Assembly: GCF_900109205.1 (NCBI RefSeq)
Contig: NZ_FNZB01000001.1
Coordinates: 124,001 to 188,000, forward strand
Direction of reading: 5' to 3'
DNA from: Sphingomonas sp. OV641
GTDB lineage: Bacteria; Pseudomonadota; Alphaproteobacteria; Sphingomonadales; Sphingomonadaceae
DNA: 64,000 bases
Part shown: positions 25,741-34,866 of the stretch, piece by piece
Layout: the number at the start of each line of letters is the position of its first letter
Position numbering within the stretch: position 1 is the stretch's first letter
The notes under the pieces: model-generated
What the model was told of the DNA's origin: nothing
The model's database searches: none
What the model saw: the letters and a program-made list of their open reading frames with translations, nothing else
Translations under genes and position numbers: made by a program

Positions 25741-26796
25741 ATGGTCATAGGGCGACCAGCGGGCGGCGCGGCCGAGCTGACCCGAACGGTGAGTTCTCGC
25801 GCGGAAAGGCCGTCGCGCCTGGCGCGCCATGCGCGCGCCGTGGTTCGTCTTGCCTGGGTCGCGCTGTGCCGGCTGCTGCCTAATCATCGCGGCATCAATC
25901 GCCTGGTCGCAGGCGTCTATTTCCGGCGCGTTCACGGTCGCCGTCCGGCGCTGCCCAATGCGCCCGAAAGCACAATCAACGACTTCATCTTCCACCGCAT
26001 GACGGGCAACCGGTGGAGCGATCTCGAACGGCGCTGCGTGGACAAGATCACGGCCAAGGAGGAAGCGGCTCGCCTGTCGGCGTCCGTCGGCATTCCGCGC
26101 ACCCGCGGGATGATCGCGATGGACGACATGCCCAATGCGTCCGTGCTCTACGATCGCTTGAGCCGCTTTGCCGGTGAAGACCTGGTGGCGAAGCCCGCCC
26201 ATGGCAGTGGCGCCACGCTATGGTTTGCGCAGGGCATCACGCGAGAGCTTGCCCACTGGGCCTTTCAGGCCTGGCGCGACGATTACTTCTGGCAGATGCG
26301 CGAAACCCAATATGCCGGGCTGCCACGGCGCATCGTGATCGAGGATGCGGTGCGCAAAGCCGACGGAGCGCCGCCGGACGATTACAAGTTCATGTGCGTT
26401 CGCGGCACGCCTGTCCTGCTTCAGGTCGATCATGATCGGTTCGGGCCCAATCACCTGCGCCGCCTCTACCGGCTCCCGCATTTCGAACCTTATCATGCCG
26501 ATGATGGCACGCCCGCTGTGGGAGGCTGGCAACTTGCCCAGCCCGAGCTGTTGGCCGACATGGCGGCGTTGGCCACGGCCCTGTCGCGCCCGTTCGATTA
26601 TGTGCGGATCGACCTGCTGCTGGCTGACCGGCCCTATTTCGGCGAATTTACCTTCAGCCAGGGCGCGTCGCTCGGCCGATACGTTCCGACCTTGATCGCG
26701 AGTAACCCCCCGCAACCCTATGGCCGGTATCTGCTCGATCGGCTGCGTGAGAACGCTTTCGGCATGACGGGCCAGACCCCGAGCGACGTGGTCTGA
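25741..26796 (+). CDS. TupA-like ATP-grasp enzyme
   Basis: A 352-residue cytoplasmic protein of the ATP-grasp TupA-like family (PF14305), whose members add amino acids or related groups in surface-polysaccharide synthesis. Recognisable parts are DFIFHRMTGNRW, CVDKITAKEEAARLSASVGIPRT, the Lys-containing LVAKPAHGSGATLWF, DYKFMCVRGTPVLLQVDHDRF, and the metal-binding YVRIDLLLADRPYFGEFTFSQGAS near the end. The start is placed at ATG 25741, preceded by GGAG at 25732-25735; the frame is open to 25624 but that part lacks similarity. It stands alone here, with no glycosyltransferases next to it, so the substrate is unknown. Confidence 0.85.
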   Translation: MVIGRPAGGAAELTRTVSSRAERPSRLARHARAVVRLAWVALCRLLPNHRGINRLVAGVYFRRVHGRRPALPNAPESTINDFIFHRMTGNRWSDLERRCVDKITAKEEAARLSASVGIPRTRGMIAMDDMPNASVLYDRLSRFAGEDLVAKPAHGSGATLWFAQGITRELAHWAFQAWRDDYFWQMRETQYAGLPRRIVIEDAVRKADGAPPDDYKFMCVRGTPVLLQVDHDRFGPNHLRRLYRLPHFEPYHADDGTPAVGGWQLAQPELLADMAALATALSRPFDYVRIDLLLADRPYFGEFTFSQGASLGRYVPTLIASNPPQPYGRYLLDRLRENAFGMTGQTPSDVV

Positions 26797-26902
26797 CGTA
26801 GCTCTCAGGCACAGCCGGGGCCTTCGCCGGTCCGAAAGCGCCGGTGATGCAGCACTTTCAGCCCGACGGGCCAAGGAACGAGCAGCCCCCGCTATCGCCC
26901 GA

Positions 26903-28048
26903 TCACAGCCCCAGTTCGGCGCGGATCGCAGCGCCATCGGCATCCAGCGCCGGTGCGAGCCGCGCCGACGGCGTATGCGCCTCGAAATCGATCGGCGTCG
27001 CCGGCAGACGGATCGCCGCGCCATCGGCTCCTTGCGCGTCGACGTAGCAGCCGGCCGCCAGCGCCTGGGGATCGCGCGTCGCCTGTGCCACGGACTGCAC
27101 AGGACCAAAGATCAGCTTCTCCGCCTCCAGTGCCACCTGCACCTCGGCCCAGCTCATGGCGGCAAACGCCGCATCAAGGATGTCGACGAGCGCCGGGCCG
27201 TTCGTTCGCCGCGCGCGCACGCCGCTGAACCGGTCATCCTCCAGCAGCTCGGGCCGGCCGATCGCCCGGGCGATGCGCGGCCAATCGCCCGATCCCTGGC
27301 GGGGAACCATGACGAACCATTGGCCGTCCGCCGACTGGAAGAAGTTGTTGAGCGGGTTCACCGCTTCCGGCCGCGCCTTGGTGGAGGCGAGCTTGTTCAT
27401 CTGAAGCTGGATCGCGTGCTCGCACGAGGCGGCATAGATGCCCATGCGCAGCAGCGACGTTTCCAGCTTCTGCCCCTCGCCGGTGCGCGCGCGATGGAAC
27501 AATGCCCCCATGATGCCGGCCACAAGGCCCATCGCCGCCATGTGATCGCCAATGCCGGTGCGAAGCTGCGCCGGATCGCCACCCTTCACGGTTGTCAGCG
27601 CGCAAAGGCCCGACCGCGCCCAGAAAGCGGTGATATCGAAACCGGGCTTGTCCGCCTCCGGACCGTTCGCACCATAGCCGGTGAAATTGGCGAAGATCAG
27701 ATCGGGCTTGATCGCGCGAAGCTGTTCCCAGCCAAGGCCCAGCCGCTCCAGACTGGCCGGACGGGTGTTGGTGACGAACACGTCGGCGGTCGCGACCAAT
27801 CGCCGCAGCACCTCCGCATCATCGCGCGCGGTCAGATCGAGCGCGATCGAGCGCTTGCCGCGATTGTCATTATCGAACACGCGGTTTTCGGTGTTCTCCA
27901 AGCCGATCGAGCCGAAGAACTGTCGAAAGGGATCACCCGCAGGGGGCTCCACCTTGATCACTTCCGCGCCCCAGTCCGACAAGATGCCGCAGGCTCCGGG
28001 GCCTGCCACATAGCTGGCAAGCTCAACGATACGAATGCCTTGCAACAT
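26903..28048 (-). CDS. CaiB/BaiF-family (class III) CoA-transferase
   Basis: A 381-residue family III CoA-transferase, moving CoA between an acyl-CoA donor and a carboxylic acid. It starts at ATG 28048 with MLQGIRIVELASYVAGPGAC, then SDWGAEVIKVEPPAGDPFR near residue 24-42 and NRGKRSIALDL. The catalytic aspartate of the family corresponds to Asp168 in RTGIGDHMAAMG, followed by GALFHRARTGEGQ. It lies 83 bp downstream of, and in the same direction as, the dienoyl-CoA-reductase-like SDR gene, forming a two-gene operon divergent from an acyl-CoA ligase. It probably activates the substrate of this catabolic island. Confidence 0.92.
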   Translation of the reverse strand: MLQGIRIVELASYVAGPGACGILSDWGAEVIKVEPPAGDPFRQFFGSIGLENTENRVFDNDNRGKRSIALDLTARDDAEVLRRLVATADVFVTNTRPASLERLGLGWEQLRAIKPDLIFANFTGYGANGPEADKPGFDITAFWARSGLCALTTVKGGDPAQLRTGIGDHMAAMGLVAGIMGALFHRARTGEGQKLETSLLRMGIYAASCEHAIQLQMNKLASTKARPEAVNPLNNFFQSADGQWFVMVPRQGSGDWPRIARAIGRPELLEDDRFSGVRARRTNGPALVDILDAAFAAMSWAEVQVALEAEKLIFGPVQSVAQATRDPQALAAGCYVDAQGADGAAIRLPATPIDFEAHTPSARLAPALDADGAAIRAELGL

Positions 28049-28131
28049 CTTCCATCTCCCTTGACGCGGCGGCGATCTGTTGTGGCCGCCCTTCTTGTGT
28101 CCTGTTCGTACCGTGCTGCCCGGCGCACCCG

Positions 28132-29031
28132 TCAGACGGTGCGCTGAGCCTTGTCCTTGGCCGTGGTCGCGTAAATCGACTCACGCGCCTCAGCCCATTG
28201 TTCGTCCGACCAGGACCGCATGGACGAGAAATTGCCGCCGGTCGCAAGATAGCGCGCGCCATCGATGGCGATGGTCTGTCCGGTGAGATACTCGGCCTGG
28301 CGCGACATCAGGAACGCGGCGAGGTTCGCGAGCTCCGGCATGCGGCCGACCCGACCCATCGGATAATCAGCGGTGTCGCGGAACGCGCCGTCACCTTCGG
28401 TCGGGCGCAGGCGGGCGGACATGCCCTCTGTCGGGAAGGTGCCCGGCGCGATGCAGTTCAGCCGGATGCCACGATCCGCCCATTCGACCGCCAGGCTCTG
28501 CGACATCACGTTGACGCCAGCCTTCGACATGGCGCTGGGAACAGTGAACGCCGAGCCATTCCAGACCCAGGTGGCGAGGATCGACAGCACCGATGCGGGA
28601 ATGCCCTCAGCAATCCAGCGCTTGCCGCACGCCAGCGTCATGGCGAAGGAACCACGGAAAACGATGTTCGAAATGGCGTCGAAGCCGCGCATCGAGAGAT
28701 CCTGCGTGCGGCTGACGAAATTGCCTGCGGCGTTGTTGACGAGGCCGGTCAACGGCCCGCCATTGGCCCAGATCCGGTCGAGCGTTTCCTCGATCGCGTC
28801 AGCGTCCCGGATGTCGCAGGCGAGGCCGACCATCTTGCCGCCATGCAGTTCCATGAGTTCGTCCGCGGTCGCATCAAGCACGCTGCCGCGCCGGCCGCAG
28901 ATGAAGACCTCCGCCCCAAGGATCAGAAACGCCTCGGCCATGACCTTTCCCAGGCCAGTGCCGCCGCCGGTGACGAGGATGCGTTGATCCTTCAGCAGGC
29001 CGTCACGGAACATCAAGTCGTCACGGGTCAT
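28132..29031 (-). CDS. SDR oxidoreductase, 2,4-dienoyl-CoA-reductase-like
   Basis: A 299-residue short-chain dehydrogenase. The Rossmann motif is TGGGTGLG (21-28), then CGRR, CDIRD and NNAAGNF (99-105), the last being characteristic of 2,4-dienoyl-CoA reductases. At the usual Y-x3-K position it has Ser166 and Lys170 (VPSAMSKAG), again as in that subgroup rather than classical SDRs. The C-terminal part has LNCIAPGTFPTEGM. It starts at ATG 29031 with GGAGAG. It probably reduces an unsaturated acyl-CoA in the catabolism of the acid handled by the neighbouring CoA-transferase and ligases. Confidence 0.9.
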   Translation of the reverse strand: MTRDDLMFRDGLLKDQRILVTGGGTGLGKVMAEAFLILGAEVFICGRRGSVLDATADELMELHGGKMVGLACDIRDADAIEETLDRIWANGGPLTGLVNNAAGNFVSRTQDLSMRGFDAISNIVFRGSFAMTLACGKRWIAEGIPASVLSILATWVWNGSAFTVPSAMSKAGVNVMSQSLAVEWADRGIRLNCIAPGTFPTEGMSARLRPTEGDGAFRDTADYPMGRVGRMPELANLAAFLMSRQAEYLTGQTIAIDGARYLATGGNFSSMRSWSDEQWAEARESIYATTAKDKAQRTV

Positions 29032-29081
29032 CAGCTCTCCCCTTTTTCACTTGGCGCCTGCTGGGAGGCGCAGCTTGCAAA

Positions 29082-29107
29082 CGCGATTTTATGTGCGTTA
29101 AAACGCG
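29082..29107. promoter_or_regulatory. Candidate TetR-regulon operator in the SDR/ligase divergent promoter
   Basis: CGCGATTTTA (29082-29091) and TTAAAACGCG (29098-29107) form a near-perfect inverted repeat midway between two divergent catabolic operons. Similar half-sites (CGCGYTTTACA) occur beside the TetR gene at 33711, 33771 and 33928. Confidence 0.5.
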
Positions 29108-29175
29108 GCAGCGCCAATCGCAAGAGCGAAAGAAGTGCGGCCTTACTGCCCGTAAAAAAGTGAAGAGGATGAGCG

Positions 29176-30672
29176 ATGAGCACAGCATCGGTGGATACCC
29201 TGGCACTGGCGATCGAGCGCAGGGCGCGCGAGGCGCCGACGCACATTGCCGTGATCACCGGGGCCGAGACGCTGAGCTATGATGCGCTTCATCGGCTTGG
29301 CCTGCGCATGGCAGGCGCGCTTGACCGGGATGGCATCGGTGTCGGCGATACGGTTGCGGTGCTCGCCGCGAATAGTGCGCTGTATCTGGCGCTGATGGTC
29401 GGCGCCGCGCGCGCCGGCGTGGTGCTCGCGGCCATCCCGGTATCCGCCGACCGGGCAGCGCAGGCTGCCATGATCGCGGATTCGGGCGCGCGCCTGCTGT
29501 TCACCGATCAAAAAGGGGAAGTCGCCTGCGAAACCATCACGGTAGCGATGGATGAGATCGGCGCTTGGATGGCGCCGGACGAGGTGTCTGTTTCGCAAGC
29601 GCCGGTCACGCCCGATGCGCCGATGACGATCATCTATTCCTCGGGCACGACCGGCTCCCCCAAGGGGATCGTGCAGCCCTTCCTGTATCGCGCACGCATG
29701 CTCGAAAGCGGCGCGGCGCGCGGCTATGGCGCCGATGCGGTGACGATGCTGGCGACGCCGCTCTACTCGAATACGACGCTTTCATCGCTGGTCCAGACGA
29801 TCGGGGCAGGGGGCACGATCGTTTTGATGGCGAAGTTCGACGCGGGTGCCTGGCTGGCGGCGGCGGAAAGGCATCGCGCCACCCACGCCATGCTGGTGCC
29901 CGTGATGTGCAGCCGGCTGCTGGCCCATCCCGACTTCGATCGCACCGACCTCAGCGCCTTTCGGGTGAAATATTGCACCTCTGCGCCATTCGCTCCGGCG
30001 CTGAAGCAGGAGATGCTGGATCGCTGGCCCGGCGGGCTGGTGGAATTCTATGGCATGACCGAGGGCGGCGCGAGTTTCGTGCTGTTCGCGCATGAGCATC
30101 GCGACAAGCTCCACACGGTCGGCACGATCGCGCCTGGGGGCGAGTTGCGCCTGCTGAACGACGAGGACCAAGACGTGCCCCCCGGCGAGCAGGGCGAGAT
30201 CGTCACCCGCTCGCCCAGCATGATGATCGGTTATCACAATCGTCCGGGAGAGACCGCCGCCTGCCGCTGGACCGCGCCTGACGGCAGCATCTGGCAGCGC
30301 ACCGGCGATATCGGTCGGCTGGATGAAGACGGCTTTCTCTCCATCGTCGATCGCAAGAAGGACATGATCATCTCCGGCGGCTTCAACATCTATCCGTCGG
30401 ACATCGAAGCGGTGCTGATCACCCATGATCAGGTGATCGAGGCGAGCGTCGTGGGCGTGCCGAGCGATACGTGGGGCGAGACGCCGGTCGCGTTCGTCGT
30501 CGCGCCGGGCGAGGATGGCGCGGCGCTCATGACGTGGCTGAACGGGCGGCTCGGCAAGATGCAGCGGGTGGCAGATGTCTGCCTGGTGAATGAATTGCCG
30601 CGCGGCCCGATCGGCAAGGTGCTGAAGCGGCAGCTGCGCGACAGCTATGTGATGCAGCCAGTGAGCGCCTGA
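29176..30672 (+). CDS. Acyl-CoA synthetase (AMP-forming), first of two
   Basis: A 498-residue adenylate-forming acid-CoA ligase. The phosphate-binding motif is YSSGTTGSPKG (154-164); further motifs are EFYGMTEGG, TGDIGRLDEDGFLSIVDRKKDMIISGGFNIYPSDIE (hinge and C-terminal domain start) and the catalytic-lysine region GPIGKVLKR near the end. The start at ATG 29176 follows AGAGGATGAGCG. It activates a carboxylic acid to its CoA thioester in the cytoplasm. It is transcribed away from the SDR/CaiB operon. The similar enzyme at 34867-36384 is a diverged relative, so two related acids, or an acid and its degradation product, may be activated. Confidence 0.93.
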   Translation: MSTASVDTLALAIERRAREAPTHIAVITGAETLSYDALHRLGLRMAGALDRDGIGVGDTVAVLAANSALYLALMVGAARAGVVLAAIPVSADRAAQAAMIADSGARLLFTDQKGEVACETITVAMDEIGAWMAPDEVSVSQAPVTPDAPMTIIYSSGTTGSPKGIVQPFLYRARMLESGAARGYGADAVTMLATPLYSNTTLSSLVQTIGAGGTIVLMAKFDAGAWLAAAERHRATHAMLVPVMCSRLLAHPDFDRTDLSAFRVKYCTSAPFAPALKQEMLDRWPGGLVEFYGMTEGGASFVLFAHEHRDKLHTVGTIAPGGELRLLNDEDQDVPPGEQGEIVTRSPSMMIGYHNRPGETAACRWTAPDGSIWQRTGDIGRLDEDGFLSIVDRKKDMIISGGFNIYPSDIEAVLITHDQVIEASVVGVPSDTWGETPVAFVVAPGEDGAALMTWLNGRLGKMQRVADVCLVNELPRGPIGKVLKRQLRDSYVMQPVSA

Positions 30673-30680
30673 CACGAAAA

Positions 30681-30705
30681 GGGGCAAGGCCATCGGCCTT
30701 GCCCC
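30681..30705. terminator. Bidirectional terminator between ligase and TonB receptor genes
   Basis: GGGGCAAGGCC (30681-30691) and GGCCTTGCCCC (30695-30705) form a perfect 11-bp stem with a 3-nt loop. It lies between the convergent ends at 30672 and 30749. On the minus strand the stem is followed by TTTT, so it should stop the receptor transcript well. Confidence 0.85.
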
Positions 30706-30748
30706 AAGTTGAGGAGGGGAGCGGCGGGCCAGCCGCCGCTCCGGATGA

Positions 30749-33625
30749 TCAGAAGCGGATACGGCCGCCAATCGTGATGTACCGCCCGACCGTATCGTAG
30801 AGCAGCGGATCGACCACGCGCGAGGTACCGAGCGTGATGTTGTTGGTGTCCGAGGGCGGCGGATCCTTGTCGAACAGGTTGTTGATCGACACGAACAGCT
30901 CCGGCTTCGCATCGCCTGCCTCGAACTGCTGCCGCAGCGTCAGATTGGTGTAGAACACCTCCGGCACGCGATCGATATCGACCGTCACCGGCGGGATCGC
31001 GCGGCGGTGGGCCGCGATGAACCGCTCCTGGATCGAGATCGTCGTGCCGCCCGAGGTGTAGGTCGCCTGCAGATTGGCACGCCAGCTGGGGAAGGAGCCG
31101 GTGCCGGCATATTGCACCGCCGCCACGCCGCGCGCTTCCTGGGTATAATCGTCGAGGTAGGTGGCGATGCCGCGCAGGCTCAGCTTGCCGCCGGCGAGAT
31201 CGGTGGAATAGCTGGCGTCGAAATCGAGGCCGGAAATCTGCACCGTGGCGATATTGAGCGCGACGCCGTTCACGTCGGTTAGGCGCCCGTCCGGCCCGCG
31301 CACGGTAAGTGCGCAGAGGCCTGCATCACCCGCGAAGCACTGATTAACCAGTTGCTGCGCCGACAATGTCGTGATCGCATCCTCGATCTTGATCTTATAA
31401 TAGTCGATCGAGAAGCCGAGGCCGGGAATGAAGTCCGGCCGGTAGGAGAGACCGGCGGCGATCGTCTTGGCGCGTTCGGGCACCAGATCAGGATTGCTGC
31501 CGGTGAAGGTGAAGACGTTCTGCGTCACCTGATTGTTGTTGAACGGATCGACGATCGCGACGACGTTGCGCGAACGCGGACCGAACAGGTCGCCGATGTT
31601 GGGCGCGCGAATATCACGCGAATAGGTGCCGCGCAGACGCAGACCGGAGAAGACTTCGCCGGTCAGGCCGAGCTTCCAGGTGGTGACGCCGCCGCTGGTG
31701 CTGTAGTCAGTGCGGCGGATCGCACCGTTGAAATCGACCGATTGCAGGAACTTGTCGCCACGAAACAGCGGCACCAGAACCTCGCCGAACGCTTCCTTGA
31801 CGTTGTAGCTGCCTGCGGAAGCCTGCGGATTGGTGGCGTTGAAGCCGATCACGCTGGAGATCGGATCGACACGGATGTCACCGGACATGTCACGATACTC
31901 GGCGCCGACTGCCGCTGCGACATCGCCCGCCCAGGTGGAGAACAGATTGCCGCGCACCGTGAGCGCGACGACGTCCTGCTTGGCGACCGAGCGGGCGAAG
32001 CCGCTGCCCTGCTGGTAGGCGCGCTGCTCGGCCGTCATCGGCGCCGTGCCGAACGGGTTCCACGGCACGCAGCCGTTGGTGGGATTGCTCAGCGTCGAGC
32101 GGCACACGATCTGGCCGGTTGCCGGGTTGACGACGGCGTCGGCGGCAGCGCGCGTATTGGCGTTATTCCGCTGATTTTCCGTTTCCAGCGTAAAGCGGGT
32201 CTCGCCGTGCTCGTAATAGCCGTCAACGGTGAAGCCGCCCAGGGACGCCTTGAAGCCGGTGGTGAGGTTCAGCGTCTTAGTGGTGTTGGTGACCAGGTTC
32301 TGGCCCCAGGTGCCGTCCAGCTTGCCGAGTTCAATGGAGGTGAAGCCGTTCGCCGCCATGGTCTGACGGATGTTCTCCGGCAAATAGGCGTTGTCGGCCT
32401 GGATCACCAGGCCGCCGCTGCCGATGAAGAAGGGCATCAGCAGGGGGTAGAAGGTCTTGGAATAGCCGTAGCCGCCCTCGGCGAAGACCGAAAAATCGTT
32501 GCTGAACTCGAACTCGGCATGACCGAACGCCGTCTTGGCGTTGAGGTCGGACACGATTGCCGCCGGGTAGCGAGGCCCTTCGCCGCCCACCTCGACCGTG
32601 CCGGTGAACAGATCGCCGTGCTGATAAAGCGACTGCGCGCCGCTGGCGTCGAACTGAATGTCGCGCAGCGAGCCGGCGCCGACGCGCGTTGCGCCGCGAC
32701 GTGCGCCGGTGATGAGGCCGCCATAGGTGGCGGCGGCAAGGTTCACGTCCTCCCGCAGCAACAGCTGCGGCTGGCCATTGGTCTGCGTGTAAGTGGGATT
32801 TGGGATCGTTGCCCAGCCGCGCTGCGCCCAATCGCGCTGGCGGCCATCAATCGGATCCTGTTCGTTGATGCTGCCGGACAGGATCACGCTGCCGCGATCG
32901 CCAGCGAACCCGAAGCCGCCCGAGGCCTCGACTGCCCAGCTGTGCCCGTCACCATGCGTGGAGATGCCGTTGCGTGCTTCGGCCATCACCCCACGGAATT
33001 TGGTATCCAGGACAAAGTTGACGACGCCCGCCACCGCATCTGACCCGTAAGCGGCAGAGGCGCCGCCGGTGACAATGTCGACGCGCTTGATCAGCTGCTG
33101 CGGGAACATGGCGATATCGGCGGTACCGGTGACACCTGATGCAGGCGGGCGGCGGCCGTCGAGCAGCACCAGCGTGCGGGTAATGCCGAGGTTGCGCAGG
33201 TTGGCCGTGCTCGACGTACTGGATACCGATCCGCCGGGCGTGAAGCTTGGCGTGGCCGGGCCGGTCGATCCAGTCAGCTGCGGCAGCTGGCGCAACGCGT
33301 CAGTGATGTTGGGCGCGGAGTTCTTCAGGTCCTCGCTGCCGACGACGGTGATCGGAGTGGGGGCCTGGTAGCCGTTGGAGACGACGCGCGAACCGGTGAC
33401 GACGATATCGCCATCGGTCGAGGATGCGGACGCGGTCGGCGCCTCGCTGGCGGGATAAAGCGCTTCGGTCTGGGACTGGCCTGGCGTGCCCTTTTCGGCT
33501 TCCCCAGCGATCGCCGCGTCCGGCACGGTGCCAAGTCCAGCGGGAGGCGTTTGGGTCTGAGCCATGGCGGGCGTCGCGCACAGCGCGATGGTGGAACAGC
33601 ACGCCATAATGTTGAACAGCTTCAC
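30749..33625 (-). CDS. TonB-dependent receptor of the catabolic island
   Basis: A 958-residue outer-membrane receptor. The GTG start at 33625 follows GAGGAAAGCCT. The signal peptide ends at PAMAQ, followed by a low-complexity stretch and the plug entry GDIVVTGSRVVSNGYQAPTPITVV (about residues 73-96). The plug has TLVLLDGRRPP, VDIVTGGASAAYGSDAVAGVVNFVLD, and the C-terminus ends in a barrel strand (YITIGGRIRF). This is the large oligomer/organic-acid type typical of sphingomonads rather than the siderophore type. It lies between the two ligase operons and is divergent from the TetR gene, so it probably imports the substrate of the island. Confidence 0.94.
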   Translation of the reverse strand: MKLFNIMACCSTIALCATPAMAQTQTPPAGLGTVPDAAIAGEAEKGTPGQSQTEALYPASEAPTASASSTDGDIVVTGSRVVSNGYQAPTPITVVGSEDLKNSAPNITDALRQLPQLTGSTGPATPSFTPGGSVSSTSSTANLRNLGITRTLVLLDGRRPPASGVTGTADIAMFPQQLIKRVDIVTGGASAAYGSDAVAGVVNFVLDTKFRGVMAEARNGISTHGDGHSWAVEASGGFGFAGDRGSVILSGSINEQDPIDGRQRDWAQRGWATIPNPTYTQTNGQPQLLLREDVNLAAATYGGLITGARRGATRVGAGSLRDIQFDASGAQSLYQHGDLFTGTVEVGGEGPRYPAAIVSDLNAKTAFGHAEFEFSNDFSVFAEGGYGYSKTFYPLLMPFFIGSGGLVIQADNAYLPENIRQTMAANGFTSIELGKLDGTWGQNLVTNTTKTLNLTTGFKASLGGFTVDGYYEHGETRFTLETENQRNNANTRAAADAVVNPATGQIVCRSTLSNPTNGCVPWNPFGTAPMTAEQRAYQQGSGFARSVAKQDVVALTVRGNLFSTWAGDVAAAVGAEYRDMSGDIRVDPISSVIGFNATNPQASAGSYNVKEAFGEVLVPLFRGDKFLQSVDFNGAIRRTDYSTSGGVTTWKLGLTGEVFSGLRLRGTYSRDIRAPNIGDLFGPRSRNVVAIVDPFNNNQVTQNVFTFTGSNPDLVPERAKTIAAGLSYRPDFIPGLGFSIDYYKIKIEDAITTLSAQQLVNQCFAGDAGLCALTVRGPDGRLTDVNGVALNIATVQISGLDFDASYSTDLAGGKLSLRGIATYLDDYTQEARGVAAVQYAGTGSFPSWRANLQATYTSGGTTISIQERFIAAHRRAIPPVTVDIDRVPEVFYTNLTLRQQFEAGDAKPELFVSINNLFDKDPPPSDTNNITLGTSRVVDPLLYDTVGRYITIGGRIRF

Positions 33626-33710
33626 AGGCTTTCCTCTCCCTTGAACGCCGCGTCGATCAGCCGTGCTGCGCCGCGCCCAAATTTGGGCTTTCAGCGCACG
33701 CCCCTTGTGA

Positions 33711-33939
33711 CGCGCTTTACAACTTCGGACTTAACGATTGGACAACTGAGCGCTTAATGCTCTTTCACTTCGCGCTTTACAAGCGTCAAAACGGCGGTGT
33801 TGTGGATGCGCGGGAGTGAAAGAACGCGGTTCTGTCACTCACCTGAGGTCAAGCGGCGCTTGGTAGTGCCGTTAAGTGAGCGCCACGTTGCGCTTCGGAT
33901 AGGCATGGTTTTAACAGCCTTTAATCTCGCGTTTTACAC
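33711..33939. promoter_or_regulatory. Divergent TonB-receptor/TetR promoter region with repeated CGCGYTTTACA motif
   Basis: The 432-bp gap 33626-34057 has no gene. It contains two exact copies of CGCGCTTTACAA exactly 60 bp apart (33711-33722 and 33771-33782) and a variant CGCGTTTTACAC (33928-33939). An inverted GGCGCT/AGCGCC pair (33855-33860 and 33879-33884) lies between. The repeats are candidates for the binding site of the TetR protein encoded at 34058. Confidence 0.55.
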
Positions 33940-34057
33940 ACGTGAAAAAAGGCGTTAGAGATAGGGCAGTCGGCGTGCGACCGACGGGAGAGCAGATGAG
34001 TTCGAGGCGACAAACTTTGTTATCGATCCGGACGAACGCCTTCGTGGAGTCCGCGGC

Positions 34058-34774
34058 ATGTCCGTGAGCGAGCGCGGGGCCGCGATTGCCGATGCGGTGG
34101 ATGTTGGCGCGGTCACCCCGCTAGCCGAAGCGGCCGCGTCAGGCGCGGGAAGTGCCCGCCTTGGTGCCTCGGGACGCGAGATTCTGCTCGATGCGGCACG
34201 CGACCTGATGATCGTCCGGGGCAGCAGCGAGGTTTCGCTGCACGCCATTGCGCGTCGCGCAGGTGTGACCGCGCCGCTGATCAAATATTACTTCGGCAGC
34301 AAGGAAGGGCTGATGACGGCCCTGGTAGAGTCGGACACGGCTCGCTCGCTGGGGCAGCTGGAACAGCTGATCGACCTTGATGTCTCGCCGACGCAGAAGC
34401 TCAAGCTGCACGTTACCGGAATCATCCGCACCTATGCGCGGCATCCGTATCTGAACGGTCTGCTCAACCGGCTGGTGCGTGAGTCCGAATCCGAGGCGTC
34501 CAGCCGCATCAAGGCAAATTTCGTCGAACCGCTGATCAAGGCGCAGCGCCGGATCATCGAGGCCGGCATCGCCACTGGCGAGTTTCGCGCGATCGACCCC
34601 AATCACGCTTATTTCCTGATCGTCGGTGCCTGCCAGTATCTGTTCGCAACACGCGTGCCGTTTGGCGATCTGATGGATGGCGCGCCGTCACAGGACGCCT
34701 TTGTCCGCACCTATACCGCCGCCGCGCTCGACTTCATCCTGAGAGGATTGGGCGTTGCGCCGGAGCAGAACTGA
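34058..34774 (+). CDS. TetR-family transcriptional regulator
   Basis: A 238-residue regulator with an unusual Ala-rich N-terminal extension of about 38 residues before the HTH. The DNA-binding domain is GREILLDAARDLMIVRG, then SLHAIARRAGVTAPLIKYYFGSKEGLM (about residues 65-91). The C-terminal part is helical and matches the TetR_C group of acid/lipid catabolism regulators only in general form. The ATG at 34058 has GGAG 8 nt upstream. It lies divergent from the TonB receptor and 92 bp upstream of the second ligase. It probably represses the island and is released by the substrate or its CoA ester. Confidence 0.92.
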   Translation: MSVSERGAAIADAVDVGAVTPLAEAAASGAGSARLGASGREILLDAARDLMIVRGSSEVSLHAIARRAGVTAPLIKYYFGSKEGLMTALVESDTARSLGQLEQLIDLDVSPTQKLKLHVTGIIRTYARHPYLNGLLNRLVRESESEASSRIKANFVEPLIKAQRRIIEAGIATGEFRAIDPNHAYFLIVGACQYLFATRVPFGDLMDGAPSQDAFVRTYTAAALDFILRGLGVAPEQN

Positions 34775-34866
34775 ACCGGCCAGACGGGTCATGCTGGCGG
34801 CCTGACGCACTCAAGCCACCCGTTCGCAATCGACCGGTCCGCAACGAACAAGGAGAGGTATAGCCG

